In this document: positions 1 to 8,261 of the stretch, in pieces
How positions within the stretch are numbered: the stretch's first letter is position 1
Layout of the letters: every line of letters starts with the position of its first letter
Assembly (NCBI GenBank): GCA_030690755.1
Contig: JAUYGA010000163.1
Coordinates: 1-16,470 of the forward strand
Source: Nanobdellota archaeon
GTDB taxonomy: Archaea > Nanobdellota > Nanobdellia > Woesearchaeales > JAUYGA01
Direction of reading: 5' to 3'
DNA: 16,470 nucleotides
Program-made: the position numbers and the translations under genes
The notes under the pieces: model-generated
Told to the model about the DNA's origin: nothing
The model's input: only the letters and a program-made list of their open reading frames with translations
Databases searched by the model: none

Positions 1-22
1 AAAAAATAAAATTTAAACAAAA

Positions 23-277
23 ATGACTGAACAAAAACAAGATTATGATGAGGATGAATCTGAAGAAGAAGAAAGCATATGGGCCGACGGCAGTTTTGCA
101 GAATCATTAGGTTCTCAGGATATAAAAGAAAAGGGAAAAACTTTTCATAAAAAACATGATGAAGACATGAACTTTAACTGTTCAAAATGCAGTAAAAAAA
201 TATCTGCGCATAACAAAGACTGGCATGCAGGAATGTGTGATAACTGTTTTAATGCTAAATTTCATATGGATGAATAA
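23..277 (+). CDS. Small acidic zinc-ribbon protein, function unknown
   Basis: An 84-residue protein. The first half is very acidic and probably disordered (residues 7-18 are mostly D and E). The second half has two CxxC knuckles, C53-x2-C56 and C72-x2-C75, which form a C-x2-C-x15-C-x2-C zinc ribbon. The stop lies one base before the transketolase ATG at 279, so the two genes are almost certainly co-transcribed and probably translationally coupled. No Shine-Dalgarno sequence is visible in the 22 bases upstream, but an in-frame TAA at 7-9 shows that the frame does not extend further. I do not recognise the family. Its position beside a thiamine-diphosphate enzyme hints at a regulatory or assembly role, but that is only inference. 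Confidence is good that it is a gene and low on function. Confidence 0.7.
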   Translation: MTEQKQDYDEDESEEEESIWADGSFAESLGSQDIKEKGKTFHKKHDEDMNFNCSKCSKKISAHNKDWHAGMCDNCFNAKFHMDE

Positions 278-278
278 A

Positions 279-1223
279 ATGCAAGACAAACCAAAATCAG
301 GAGCAACAAGAGACGGCTATGGAGATGCTCTTGTGGAAATTGGAAAAGATGAAAGAGTTGTTGTCTTAGATGCAGATTTGTCAGAATCAACTCGCTCAAA
401 AAAATTCAAGGAAAAATATCCTGAAAGGTTCATTAACGTCGGTGTTGCAGAACAGAATTTGATGGGCATAAGCGCAGGACTAGCAGCGACGGGAAAAATC
501 CCTTTTGCCTCGACATTTGCAATGTTTGCAATGCGCGGCTATGAACAGATTAGAAACTCTATTTGTTATTCTGAACTTAATGTAAAAATCTGCGGAAGTC
601 ATGGCGGCCTTGCGACAGGCGAAGACGGCGCAACGCATCAATGCCTTGAAGATTTCTCCCTGATGAGAACAATTCCAAACATGGTAGTTTTGAGCCCAGC
701 AGATGTAGTTGAAGCAAAAAAATGCGTCCATGCTGCATATGAACATAAAGGGCCGGTTTACATTAGGACGACGAGAGCAAAAACACCAATATTGTTTGAT
801 GAAAATTACAAATTCCAGATTGGTAAAGGTGTTATTATCAGAGAAGGAAAAGATATCACTTTGATTGCTACAGGACCGATGGTCAGCGAGTGCATCAAAG
901 CTGCAGAAATTCTTGCGGCAGATAAAAAGAAGGTATCTGCAAGAGTTGTAAATATATCGACCATAAAACCGATTGACGAGAAACTCATATTGAAATGCGC
1001 AAAAGAGACAAAAGCAATTATCTCATGCGAAGACCATTTTATTGTTGGCGGCCTAGGAAGCGCTGTTGCTGAAGTCCTTGCCGAGAATAAATGTCCTACT
1101 ACATTTGAAAGAATTGCAGTCAAGAGTTTTGGCGAATCAGGAAAACCTGAAGAACTCTATGAGAAATATGGACTTAGCGCAAAACATATTGTTAAGGCTG
1201 CTAAAAAGCTCATAAAAAGCTAA
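279..1223 (+). CDS. tkt: Transketolase, C-terminal subunit (split type)
   Basis: A 314-residue C-terminal half of transketolase, which moves two-carbon ketol units between sugar phosphates in the non-oxidative pentose phosphate pathway using thiamine diphosphate. Residues about 8-170 form the pyrimidine-binding domain, with the cofactor-activating glutamate in GVAEQN (E58) and the conserved HGGLATGEDGATHQ loop. Residues about 190-310 form the C-terminal domain, with EDHFIVGGLGSAVAE and the FGESGKPEELYEKYGL signature near the end. In archaea with split transketolase the pyrophosphate-binding half is a separate gene, expected just upstream of this window. The frame is open back to 225, but that stretch overlaps the zinc-ribbon gene and reads as non-homologous sequence, so I place the start at 279, one base after the previous stop. 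Confidence 0.95.
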   Translation: MQDKPKSGATRDGYGDALVEIGKDERVVVLDADLSESTRSKKFKEKYPERFINVGVAEQNLMGISAGLAATGKIPFASTFAMFAMRGYEQIRNSICYSELNVKICGSHGGLATGEDGATHQCLEDFSLMRTIPNMVVLSPADVVEAKKCVHAAYEHKGPVYIRTTRAKTPILFDENYKFQIGKGVIIREGKDITLIATGPMVSECIKAAEILAADKKKVSARVVNISTIKPIDEKLILKCAKETKAIISCEDHFIVGGLGSAVAEVLAENKCPTTFERIAVKSFGESGKPEELYEKYGLSAKHIVKAAKKLIKS

Positions 1224-1338
1224 AACAACTAAAACGCCTTCTAAACCGCGATAACTTGTTTTTTTAACCCTTTTAAACCCTTGTTTTTGGCTTCCATGGG
1301 CGGTCTAAGGAGGTAATTGCTTTATTTTAATTATTTCT
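1224..1338 (+). terminator. Transketolase operon 3' end with T-tract
   Basis: A run of seven T (1259-1265) and a second T-rich run at 1283-1288 follow the transketolase stop. Archaeal RNA polymerase commonly terminates at such T-tracts without a hairpin. A perfect Shine-Dalgarno-like TAAGGAGGT at 1306-1314 has no plausible start codon behind it. Confidence 0.4.
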
Positions 1339-1359
1339 CACTCATAAGTAACAAAAATA

Positions 1360-1371
1360 GAAAGTTTTATA
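1360..1371 (+). promoter_or_regulatory. BRE/TATA promoter of the HTH-recombinase module
   Basis: GAAAGTTTTATA fits an archaeal BRE followed by a TATA box. Initiation would fall near 1395, giving a leader of about 50 nt before the start at 1447. Ten bases upstream is CACTCATAAGT (1339-1349), nearly the same motif found at a similar distance before the promoter at 11889. Confidence 0.6.
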
Positions 1372-1446
1372 CTTTGCGAAATTTTGAGCTAAGGCCGTTA
1401 AACGTGCGAATTCTGGGCTTTGAGATAATGTATCGAGGTGGTCTTC

Positions 1447-1839
1447 GTGAAAAAGGAATTTATTCGCAAAAATTGGTTGATAGAATTTGAAAACTTCAAA
1501 AACTTAATCGCCAAAGAATTTGGCGATGAACAAGTTCGCAATCTTCGGGAAATCATGCCGAAATTAGCAAGCTACCATTACAACAAGAAAAAATTTATTT
1601 TGTTGGGAGAAGAAAGACGACTTTACAATTTCATGGCAGAGCATAGCTACAACCCTTTTAGAGTCTATCGCTGGCTCCTTCTAGAAAAAGTCCCAGACGA
1701 CATAAAATTTCAGCTTAGAAACGGTCTAATGAGCCAGAAAACAGCTTCTAAAATCAAGTTCAAAAGAAAGCATGAAAGCAGAAATAAAGTTTGCTGGGAC
1801 ATCAAAACAATGGGATTAAACTTAGTGAGGTCAATGTAA
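1447..1839 (+). CDS. Basic protein with ParB-like helix-turn-helix, recombinase partner
   Basis: A 130-residue basic protein. GTG at 1447 is preferred because GAGGTG at 1435-1440 is an ideal ribosome binding site six bases upstream; an in-frame GTG at 1438 lies inside that site. Residues about 60-102 follow the ParB/KorB helix-turn-helix pattern: a first helix, then YNPFRVYRWLLLEKVPDDI, then FQLRNGLMSQKTASK, where an acidic/proline step and 'G-l-S-x-x-x-A' are typical. The basic tail (about 103-112) suits DNA binding. The stop is one base before the recombinase start. That recombinase lacks an N-terminal DNA-binding domain, so this protein may supply binding or directionality in trans. This is inference from context; I do not recognise a named family. 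Confidence 0.75.
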   Translation: MKKEFIRKNWLIEFENFKNLIAKEFGDEQVRNLREIMPKLASYHYNKKKFILLGEERRLYNFMAEHSYNPFRVYRWLLLEKVPDDIKFQLRNGLMSQKTASKIKFKRKHESRNKVCWDIKTMGLNLVRSM

Positions 1840-1840
1840 A

Positions 1841-2575
1841 ATGATGGGCAAAAATCAGAATGAAGGAAAAAACAGGCAATTGCCGAACGTTCTCAATAAA
1901 AAACAGCTTATTGAATTATTCTCTGTTATTGAGGAAACAGATGTTTTCATGGCTTCTTTATTGGCATTATTTTGTGGCTTGAGAATAAGCGAGGTTTCAA
2001 AACTCAAAAAAACAGATATTGACTTAGTTGCTGAAAGAATTAAAATCGTGCAAGGAAAAGGATGCAAAGACAGATATGTAATGCTGCCTAGAAATTTAAT
2101 GCCAATACTCGAGAAATGGCTAAGATTGACAGACGGAGAATATTTTATTCCTTGCATTGCAGAGAAAGGAATAAGCGAGAATTATCTTGCTCTGAAATTC
2201 AGAGCATATTTGGATAAAGCAAAACTACTGATAAACACAGAGAAAACATCAACAGGACAGCAAAGGCATCTATACAGTTTTCATACTCTAAGGCATACAT
2301 ACGCAACTTATCTTTTAGAGAAAGGAGTAGATTTGTATTACATCCAGAGAAGTTTGGGGCATTCAGATATTTACACAACGCAAATTTACGCCTACATAAG
2401 CCAGAAAGATTTGAAAGACAAAATCGACAAAGCCTTCGGCACAGAAAAGAAAATCTCTTCCTTAGTCAGCGACCCTTTTGACGTCTTGAAAATCAGGTTT
2501 GCTAATGGAGAAATATCTGTTGAAGAATTTAAGGAAAAAACAGAAGTGCTGAAACAAGCGACGAGCATATTTTAA
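1841..2575 (+). CDS. Tyrosine recombinase, catalytic domain only, with SHOCT-like tail
   Basis: A 244-residue site-specific recombinase of the phage integrase/XerC-D family, which cuts and rejoins DNA through a tyrosine intermediate. All catalytic residues are present: R48 (GLRISEV), K73 (QGKGCKDR), H148-x-x-R151 (HTLRHTYATYLL), H174 (LGHS) and nucleophile Y183. The catalytic domain begins at about residue 15, so the roughly 100-residue SAM-like core-binding domain is absent; archaeal XerA and most integrases have one. Residues about 211-237, DPFDVLKIRFANGEISVEEF onward, match the SHOCT pattern (short C-terminal oligomerisation/DNA-associated motif). The gene starts one base after the HTH gene's stop and converges on the fibre gene with 33 bases between them. 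It could be a mobile-element integrase or a resolvase/invertase. Confidence 0.93.
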   Translation: MMGKNQNEGKNRQLPNVLNKKQLIELFSVIEETDVFMASLLALFCGLRISEVSKLKKTDIDLVAERIKIVQGKGCKDRYVMLPRNLMPILEKWLRLTDGEYFIPCIAEKGISENYLALKFRAYLDKAKLLINTEKTSTGQQRHLYSFHTLRHTYATYLLEKGVDLYYIQRSLGHSDIYTTQIYAYISQKDLKDKIDKAFGTEKKISSLVSDPFDVLKIRFANGEISVEEFKEKTEVLKQATSIF

Positions 2576-2608
2576 AATATACTCTGGCTTCAACACCTGC
2601 TTATAAGC

Positions 2609-3712
2609 TTAACACCAAGCATAACTACTGTCTTTCTTACAAAGCTCAGACTTCAAGAAAGCAATCTCATTCTCATGATCCTTAAGCAGTTCAAGCTCAT
2701 AAAGCGCAATCTTATCATATTTAAGGCCGCTTGGACTGCCATCCTCATTGTGTTTAACAAGTTCTGGAATTTGTTTTTCAACATCCTCAGCAATCAGACC
2801 AATATCTCGCTTACCAGTCATTTGCGGTATTTCATCATTCCAAGTGTAAGATACTGGATTTAAGCTCAATAGTTTGGTCTTGTCAAAAGCAACGTCACTG
2901 ACATTATCTTTGTATTTTTCAGATGAAGTGCAACCATCCATAACACCATCTTTATCATACATGCACTGATTAGCCTTAATATTGCCGTTAGCTTCCAAAA
3001 CATTACCCGCAGACAAAGTGGATGTGTTAACAGTTAATCCAAAGTGCCTGATTTGAGAATACCCTCCACCTACTAAAGCAACCGACAGGTCAGAGCCAGA
3101 GCCATCATACAAAGCAAAAATACCATCATCCCCGCCACCATTCTTTCTTAAAAAACCCAGCAAATTGCCAGAAGTGTCCCTCAAATCAATACCCTTGTCA
3201 TTACCGCCCCTAACTTCCAAAACATTACCGGGAGCGCTAGTTCCCGTATTTATACCAACATAACCAGTACCATAATCAACAGCCATCCTGTTTGTTCCAG
3301 CAATAAAGTCTCTTACATATAACCTATTAGCGCCGCCCTCATACTGAAAACCTAACACTTCAGCACCTTCAGCAAAACTCAAATAACTACTGCCACCATC
3401 ACCTGCTGTGAGTTTAATTTTTGCGCCAGAACGACTAACTTCCAAATCAGTAGATGGAGCAGAAGTACCAATACCAACACGATTATTAGTCGAATCAACA
3501 AACAACGTATTCGTGTCAACACTTAAATTATCAGCAGAAATAATTTGACCATTCTTGATTATAACATTACCTGCTGTTACTATGAATGCTAAGACGAAGA
3601 TTATAGCTACCGCTACTATAGCTTTCTGCATTGATAAGGAAGTTAAAGCTCTATTTACTTTACTGAAAAAACCTTTTTTTTCTTCTAGATTTTCTCTTGT
3701 TTGTTTTTTCAT
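2609..3712 (-). CDS. Membrane-anchored surface fibre with C-terminal Peptidase_S74 chaperone
   Basis: A 367-residue protein. Residues 31-50 form a single hydrophobic anchor after a short basic cytoplasmic end. Residues 55-250 are glycine- and beta-rich, with fibre repeats of the kind seen in trimeric tail fibres and adhesins: NRVGIGTSAPSTDLEV (77-92), YVGINTGTSAPGNVLEV (151-167) and a weaker SAGNVLE copy near 235. Residues 261-345 form the intramolecular chaperone (Peptidase_S74) domain: SSEKYKDNV aligns with the family's SDxRxKxNI signature, giving catalytic dyad S263/K268, and GLIAEDVEKQIPELV is also characteristic. A short coiled coil (about 340-357) follows. In phage homologues this domain drives trimerisation and then cuts itself off. 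AAGGAGGT lies close before the ATG. It is the last gene of the operon after the subtilase. Confidence 0.88.
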   Translation of the reverse strand: MKKQTRENLEEKKGFFSKVNRALTSLSMQKAIVAVAIIFVLAFIVTAGNVIIKNGQIISADNLSVDTNTLFVDSTNNRVGIGTSAPSTDLEVSRSGAKIKLTAGDGGSSYLSFAEGAEVLGFQYEGGANRLYVRDFIAGTNRMAVDYGTGYVGINTGTSAPGNVLEVRGGNDKGIDLRDTSGNLLGFLRKNGGGDDGIFALYDGSGSDLSVALVGGGYSQIRHFGLTVNTSTLSAGNVLEANGNIKANQCMYDKDGVMDGCTSSEKYKDNVSDVAFDKTKLLSLNPVSYTWNDEIPQMTGKRDIGLIAEDVEKQIPELVKHNEDGSPSGLKYDKIALYELELLKDHENEIAFLKSELCKKDSSYAWC

Positions 3713-3734
3713 ATTAGTTACCTCCTTAAGCAGC

Positions 3735-3763
3735 GAAAATCATTCCATTTAGCAATGATTTTC
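3735..3763 (-). other. Perfect hairpin before the fibre gene's ribosome binding site
   Basis: GAAAATCATT (3735-3744) and AATGATTTTC (3754-3763) are perfect 10-base inverted copies around a 9-base loop. In minus-strand RNA the hairpin ends about ten bases before AAGGAGGT of the fibre gene, so it could stabilise or process the fibre message, or adjust its translation. Confidence 0.7.
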
Positions 3764-3766
3764 TGG

Positions 3767-3787
3767 CGTAAAAACTTTGTTTTTACG
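3767..3787 (-). terminator. Perfect 9-bp hairpin over the subtilase stop codon
   Basis: CGTAAAAAC (3767-3775) and GTTTTTACG (3779-3787) pair perfectly around a three-base loop. The hairpin overlaps the subtilase stop codon (3783-3785). No long U-tract follows, so partial attenuation or 3'-end protection is as likely as termination. Confidence 0.55.
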
Positions 3788-6700
3788 GACTTCCATTTTG
3801 AGTAAGTGTTCCAATTAAACACAAATCTCCAGTTCTATCAATATAAGAAACATTCTTGCCAGTTGAATTCTGAACAATGAAGGCATCAATACTAGGATTG
3901 CATGTTGCACTTCCACCAGTGCACGTTCCTACACTGATACACATATCGCCTGTTTCATTGATGTAAGCGACGGCACCGCCCGTTGCATTGTGGATGATAA
4001 ATGAATTTGCTGTTGGATTGCATGGTGGCGTTGCATAACAGGCGCCTTTTAGAATGATGTTACCATTGTAGGCTAAAGTAGCAACGTTAGTATCTGTAGA
4101 ATCCCTTAGTTTTACTCCTAGATTTGATATGTAATTGCAATCCGAATCGCAATCTCCTGTTCCTGCAGTAACACCATTGCATTGCGAATCCGCAGTGCAT
4201 CCATCTCCAGATTGTAATGAATTAGCAGACCTGCAAGTATTATCTCCCCTGTCTTCTCCGCCTGCAGTTGATGTGCATTTATCTGCAAAGTAGGAATAAC
4301 CTGCAGAACAAGTTGTTATATCATTTCCTGCCGTTAGTCCATCACATAATGGTTGTGCACAAGAACAACCTGATTCTGTGCATTCAAAAACAGAGGTTAT
4401 ATCCTGATATTGACAACTGGAACTACATTTATCTTCATAATAGGAAGTTCCTACGCATTTATTCAGATTATATCCGGGATTTTCTTCATCACATTCAGAT
4501 ACAGCACTACAACTCGAATCACATTCTTCTACAACATTATCATTCATAGAGCTCTGCCATTCACATTGAAAACCTGAATTGACAGAACATGCATTTTGAG
4601 CTTTTTCATCACAACCAGAAGGCGCATAACAAGCATACTCTGCTTCTACATAACAATCCGTACCACTAACCTCGCAAGCTCTTTCATTGTAAGAACTTCC
4701 ACTTTCACAAACATTGTCTCCAGGAGTTTTTCCATCACAAGTTGGTGGAGCACCAAAACTCTGTTGACAAGTTCCACCAGAACAACTTAGCGACGTTCCT
4801 GAACATAACAGTGAAGATTGCAATTCACCATTTCGACAAGTTTCGCTATATGTGTTGCAATTACCATCAACACACGTAAAATCACTTTTTGAGGCATCTG
4901 AACAACTTCCTCCATTTACACTGCAACCGGATCCACAACAGAAACCATTTTGAGATGCGCTGCCTTGTATGCAATCACCATCAGCACAATCAGTGTATCC
5001 ATCATTGTCATTATCAGTTCCGTCAGCACAATTGGTCTCATGAATATCTATTGTAACTTGCGTAGAAGTCCATTCCTTTCCATGATTAATTGCATCATAA
5101 TCTATATTGAAAGTGTACACACCGTTACTAGTTCCTTGATTATTCTTTAAATGCCAAAATATCACTCTATCATGGGCATAGGTGGTTTCACCAACACTGA
5201 CTTTGTAGTAATTTCCAGTGTAATAGAGTTGGCTATCATCCAGAGAAACGTGAGTTCCGTCTGATCTATAAATATCTACGTAGTCTAATGTAAATCCGCT
5301 GGGAACACCTAATTCAACGTAAGAACCTACAGTTGAATACCCGTAATTTTTAAGATAAGTTTCAATCCTAAAAGGAGTATTTGATGCAGTTAGAGTACTT
5401 ATATCCTTATAAACAGCCATGTCCAAATCAGGATCTTTTGATCTTACAGAAACAACAACGCTATAGAATACCTGCCTAGTCGTAGCATATGGACTAATCT
5501 TAACTTTCCACGTTCCTGAAACACCGGAAGTGATTACCGCTTCTTCAACATTATCCGAAGATAATAAACCGCTACCCTTGTAATTATTATTTGCATCATA
5601 AACACGAAAATCCAAATCTTGTTCTGTTGTCTTAACTGCATCATCAGTATATACCATTGTAACTTTAACTTCTTTAAAGCCAGATGGGACGGAAAATGTA
5701 TATTCCTTGTCCGGATCTCCATATGTTATTGCTTCTGCTCGCAAAAGAACTGTCTCAAAAATACCTGGATGATTTGTTATTGAATAAAATGCATTAACAT
5801 ATCCATGTCCTTGTTTGATTTCCGGAACTGTGTCCGTCGGTAATTTTACCGCAGAATTTATTATTTTCGCTTTGACTGCTTCTGGCCAATCTTTGAGTGC
5901 AGGATTATTATGGAGCACAGAAGCAGCAATTCCTGAAACAACAGGTGCGGCCATACTTGTTCCAACTTTGCGACAATAATAATTGTCACCACTAACATTG
6001 CAATCACCAAGATACCAAGGATATGTGGAAACTAAATAACCCGGCGCAATTACGTCAGGTTTTTTTCTATTGCCACTTCCTGTATCTATAGGTCCGTAAT
6101 TACTAAAACAAGCATCCTCGCCGGCAGATTCTGTATCCTGATCACAAACACCTAGTGCGTTAAAAGTATCGTGATCGTGATTTCCTGTCTTCGCAGCCCC
6201 TACACTAATGACATTTTTTGCTGTAGCAGGTTCCTCTACCAAGTCATTATCATTTCCAGCAGCAACAACTATTGTCGGGTAACCAGGATTTCCAACAGAA
6301 TTGTCAAATGCCCCCATGACTGCATTATCGAGAAGTATTGAATCATCTCCATATACTTTATTTCCACCAGCATAACTTATTGAAATTATATTGCTATCAT
6401 GACTGATTGCATCAGGTATGGGGTTGGCCAACCAAGCAGAAAGAGCTCGGCAGTTATCATGGTCTGTGCACATTCTTAATACCACCAATTCTGCTCCGGG
6501 CGCAACCCCTTTATAGAAAGGATTTCTGTTGCCCCTGCCCATCAGAATGCCAGTTATGTGTGTTCCATGACCCTCTTCATCATATGGATTAAATCTATCC
6601 AATAGATATTCTGCTGACCAAATTGGTGTCGGCAAATCTGGATGATAGCTTCCACCACTATAGGCGATTCCAGTATCAACAACGGCAACTCTCACTCCTG

Positions 6701-8231
6701 CACCACTGTAGGAACCGCTGATTATATCAGAGCCTGTGCCTAATTGGGCATTATAATTTGATAGATGTTTATTTGATTCATCCAAGATTAAGCGCTTAAC
6801 GATATTCTCTTTCACAGTATTATTGATATTTGAACCATTTATTTCTGCAATAACGCGATGAATGATATCTGAGCAGGTTTCATTAAAAGAATGATTTGCT
6901 TTAAATTCTTCTGTTATATATGGGGACAAAATTGGCTCTGCTACGGAACAATTAACATCGTCAAAAATCTGTATCGACACATTGTAATTTCTACTTATGT
7001 TGACATCTGTCAGATTTGTTCCGAGTTTTCCTTCAAGAGGAATTTCCCAGATTCCTTTTATAAAAGAAGTATTTGAAAGATAGGTTATGTTATTTGGATT
7101 TAATTTCACAAAATAAGAATCTCCAAAGCGATCAAAGAGAGCAATATTGTGACACTTAAGGAATGTATATGTATTTTGGTCTAATGTTTGGTTTATTTTG
7201 ATTACAAATCGAGATATGTTGGTGTTATTAATATCATAATTAAGCGGTGCAGTGATGTTTGGGTCAATAATGTAATTATTAAAGAAAACTATCATTTGGT
7301 ACAGAGTGCTATTTTTCAAGCTATCATATTTAGACTGACTCAAGTTATCTATAGTTTCCGGACCTAGACCATCAATTACACCACATAACGAAATATTATG
7401 TGGTCTTTCTGCAGGACTTGTTTTATTCAGCTCAATTGTATAATTTATCAATTCATATACTTCTAAAAGAGCTGTTTCCGTGTTATTGACGTTATTATTG
7501 GTATCGTTTGCAAAGAAAGTTACATTGTAGAATCCGCTATTTTGAGTTTCCAAAAAATTATATCGGTAAATGCCGCCATAGGGCGTCTTGAGATAATCTT
7601 CGCTATAACTACTGGCAGTGCTATTTAGCATCCATCCACTGCAACTGTTAACACCGAAAGATGGATTAATACAGTATTCTGCTCCGATTTCATGACCAGC
7701 ATCGTATCCCCAACGAGTGAATGATATGTTATAAGAATCGGCAGTTTCATTCACACAAAGAAGAACACCTATGTCTAAATCCTGAGAGCCATTAAGCGCA
7801 TCATCAAATGAAATATTTATACAAGCACCATAAAAATTACTAGCATTAACTCTACATCCGCTACTGTCGGTGAAATCATAGCAATTAATAGATATATCGA
7901 ATGATGGCGCGGTTGCATTGTAGGGTGCTATTCCAATGCCTGTTTCATCTGTAAAATAAGTATCAAGCCTCATACTATAATTTATGGCAGTTCCATTAGG
8001 CCACGTTAGCTCTGTTTTGACTTTATCAATAGAATAATTAAATTGTCTAACTTCGACAGAAATGTTTATTTCTTCATTTGGAAATGCATGTAGACCAAAG
8101 GTTCTAGGTATTATAACGGTTGGATTTGGCTCTGCAATAGCGGACATAGCATTAACAAAAATTGAAAATAGCACAATCAATGATAATGTCAAAAAATACA
8201 CTTGTCTATTTTTGTCTTTTTGCTCACTCAT
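3783..8231 (-). CDS. Giant secreted subtilisin-like protease (S8) with cysteine-rich tail
   Basis: A 1482-residue secreted serine protease. A signal peptide spans residues 1 to about 33. Residues about 34-500 carry many N-x-S/T sequons and probably include Ig-like folds and a propeptide. The subtilase domain (about 505-790) is intact: D519 in VAVVDTG, H555 in GHGTHITG, oxyanion N660 in AAGND and S759 in GTSMAAP. A PPC-like beta sandwich follows (about 825-925), then a CARDB-like segment (about 930-1060). A cysteine-rich stretch (about 1065-1385) opens with NCADGTDNDNDGYTDCADGD, a calcium-binding repeat style. The protein ends in two copies, about 41 residues apart (1408 and 1449), of a 'sFIvxNxTGxxVxYIxxTGDxC' unit. 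GGAGAT precedes the ATG. There is no C-terminal membrane anchor, so it is either released or held by other surface proteins. It is the middle gene of the operon. Typical subtilases are 350-700 residues long. Confidence 0.95.
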   Translation of the reverse strand: MSEQKDKNRQVYFLTLSLIVLFSIFVNAMSAIAEPNPTVIIPRTFGLHAFPNEEINISVEVRQFNYSIDKVKTELTWPNGTAINYSMRLDTYFTDETGIGIAPYNATAPSFDISINCYDFTDSSGCRVNASNFYGACINISFDDALNGSQDLDIGVLLCVNETADSYNISFTRWGYDAGHEIGAEYCINPSFGVNSCSGWMLNSTASSYSEDYLKTPYGGIYRYNFLETQNSGFYNVTFFANDTNNNVNNTETALLEVYELINYTIELNKTSPAERPHNISLCGVIDGLGPETIDNLSQSKYDSLKNSTLYQMIVFFNNYIIDPNITAPLNYDINNTNISRFVIKINQTLDQNTYTFLKCHNIALFDRFGDSYFVKLNPNNITYLSNTSFIKGIWEIPLEGKLGTNLTDVNISRNYNVSIQIFDDVNCSVAEPILSPYITEEFKANHSFNETCSDIIHRVIAEINGSNINNTVKENIVKRLILDESNKHLSNYNAQLGTGSDIISGSYSGAGVRVAVVDTGIAYSGGSYHPDLPTPIWSAEYLLDRFNPYDEEGHGTHITGILMGRGNRNPFYKGVAPGAELVVLRMCTDHDNCRALSAWLANPIPDAISHDSNIISISYAGGNKVYGDDSILLDNAVMGAFDNSVGNPGYPTIVVAAGNDNDLVEEPATAKNVISVGAAKTGNHDHDTFNALGVCDQDTESAGEDACFSNYGPIDTGSGNRKKPDVIAPGYLVSTYPWYLGDCNVSGDNYYCRKVGTSMAAPVVSGIAASVLHNNPALKDWPEAVKAKIINSAVKLPTDTVPEIKQGHGYVNAFYSITNHPGIFETVLLRAEAITYGDPDKEYTFSVPSGFKEVKVTMVYTDDAVKTTEQDLDFRVYDANNNYKGSGLLSSDNVEEAVITSGVSGTWKVKISPYATTRQVFYSVVVSVRSKDPDLDMAVYKDISTLTASNTPFRIETYLKNYGYSTVGSYVELGVPSGFTLDYVDIYRSDGTHVSLDDSQLYYTGNYYKVSVGETTYAHDRVIFWHLKNNQGTSNGVYTFNIDYDAINHGKEWTSTQVTIDIHETNCADGTDNDNDGYTDCADGDCIQGSASQNGFCCGSGCSVNGGSCSDASKSDFTCVDGNCNTYSETCRNGELQSSLLCSGTSLSCSGGTCQQSFGAPPTCDGKTPGDNVCESGSSYNERACEVSGTDCYVEAEYACYAPSGCDEKAQNACSVNSGFQCEWQSSMNDNVVEECDSSCSAVSECDEENPGYNLNKCVGTSYYEDKCSSSCQYQDITSVFECTESGCSCAQPLCDGLTAGNDITTCSAGYSYFADKCTSTAGGEDRGDNTCRSANSLQSGDGCTADSQCNGVTAGTGDCDSDCNYISNLGVKLRDSTDTNVATLAYNGNIILKGACYATPPCNPTANSFIIHNATGGAVAYINETGDMCISVGTCTGGSATCNPSIDAFIVQNSTGKNVSYIDRTGDLCLIGTLTQNGSP

Positions 8232-8261
8232 TTGGTTATCTCCAAAATATTTTTTCTTCCT

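Noticed and set aside
225..278. Upstream in-frame ATG for the transketolase subunit
   Set aside because: It overlaps the zinc-ribbon gene and encodes 18 residues unlike transketolase; the ATG at 279 follows the previous stop by one base.
1306..1338. Perfect Shine-Dalgarno-like TAAGGAGGT with TTG soon after
   Set aside because: The TTG is only two bases away, the frame gives no recognisable protein, and the promoter at 1360 lies downstream of it.
4268..4790. Plus-strand open frames opposite the subtilase tail
   Set aside because: They are antisense to a strongly supported cysteine-rich coding region, have no ribosome binding sites, and their low-complexity products reflect the repetitive tail.
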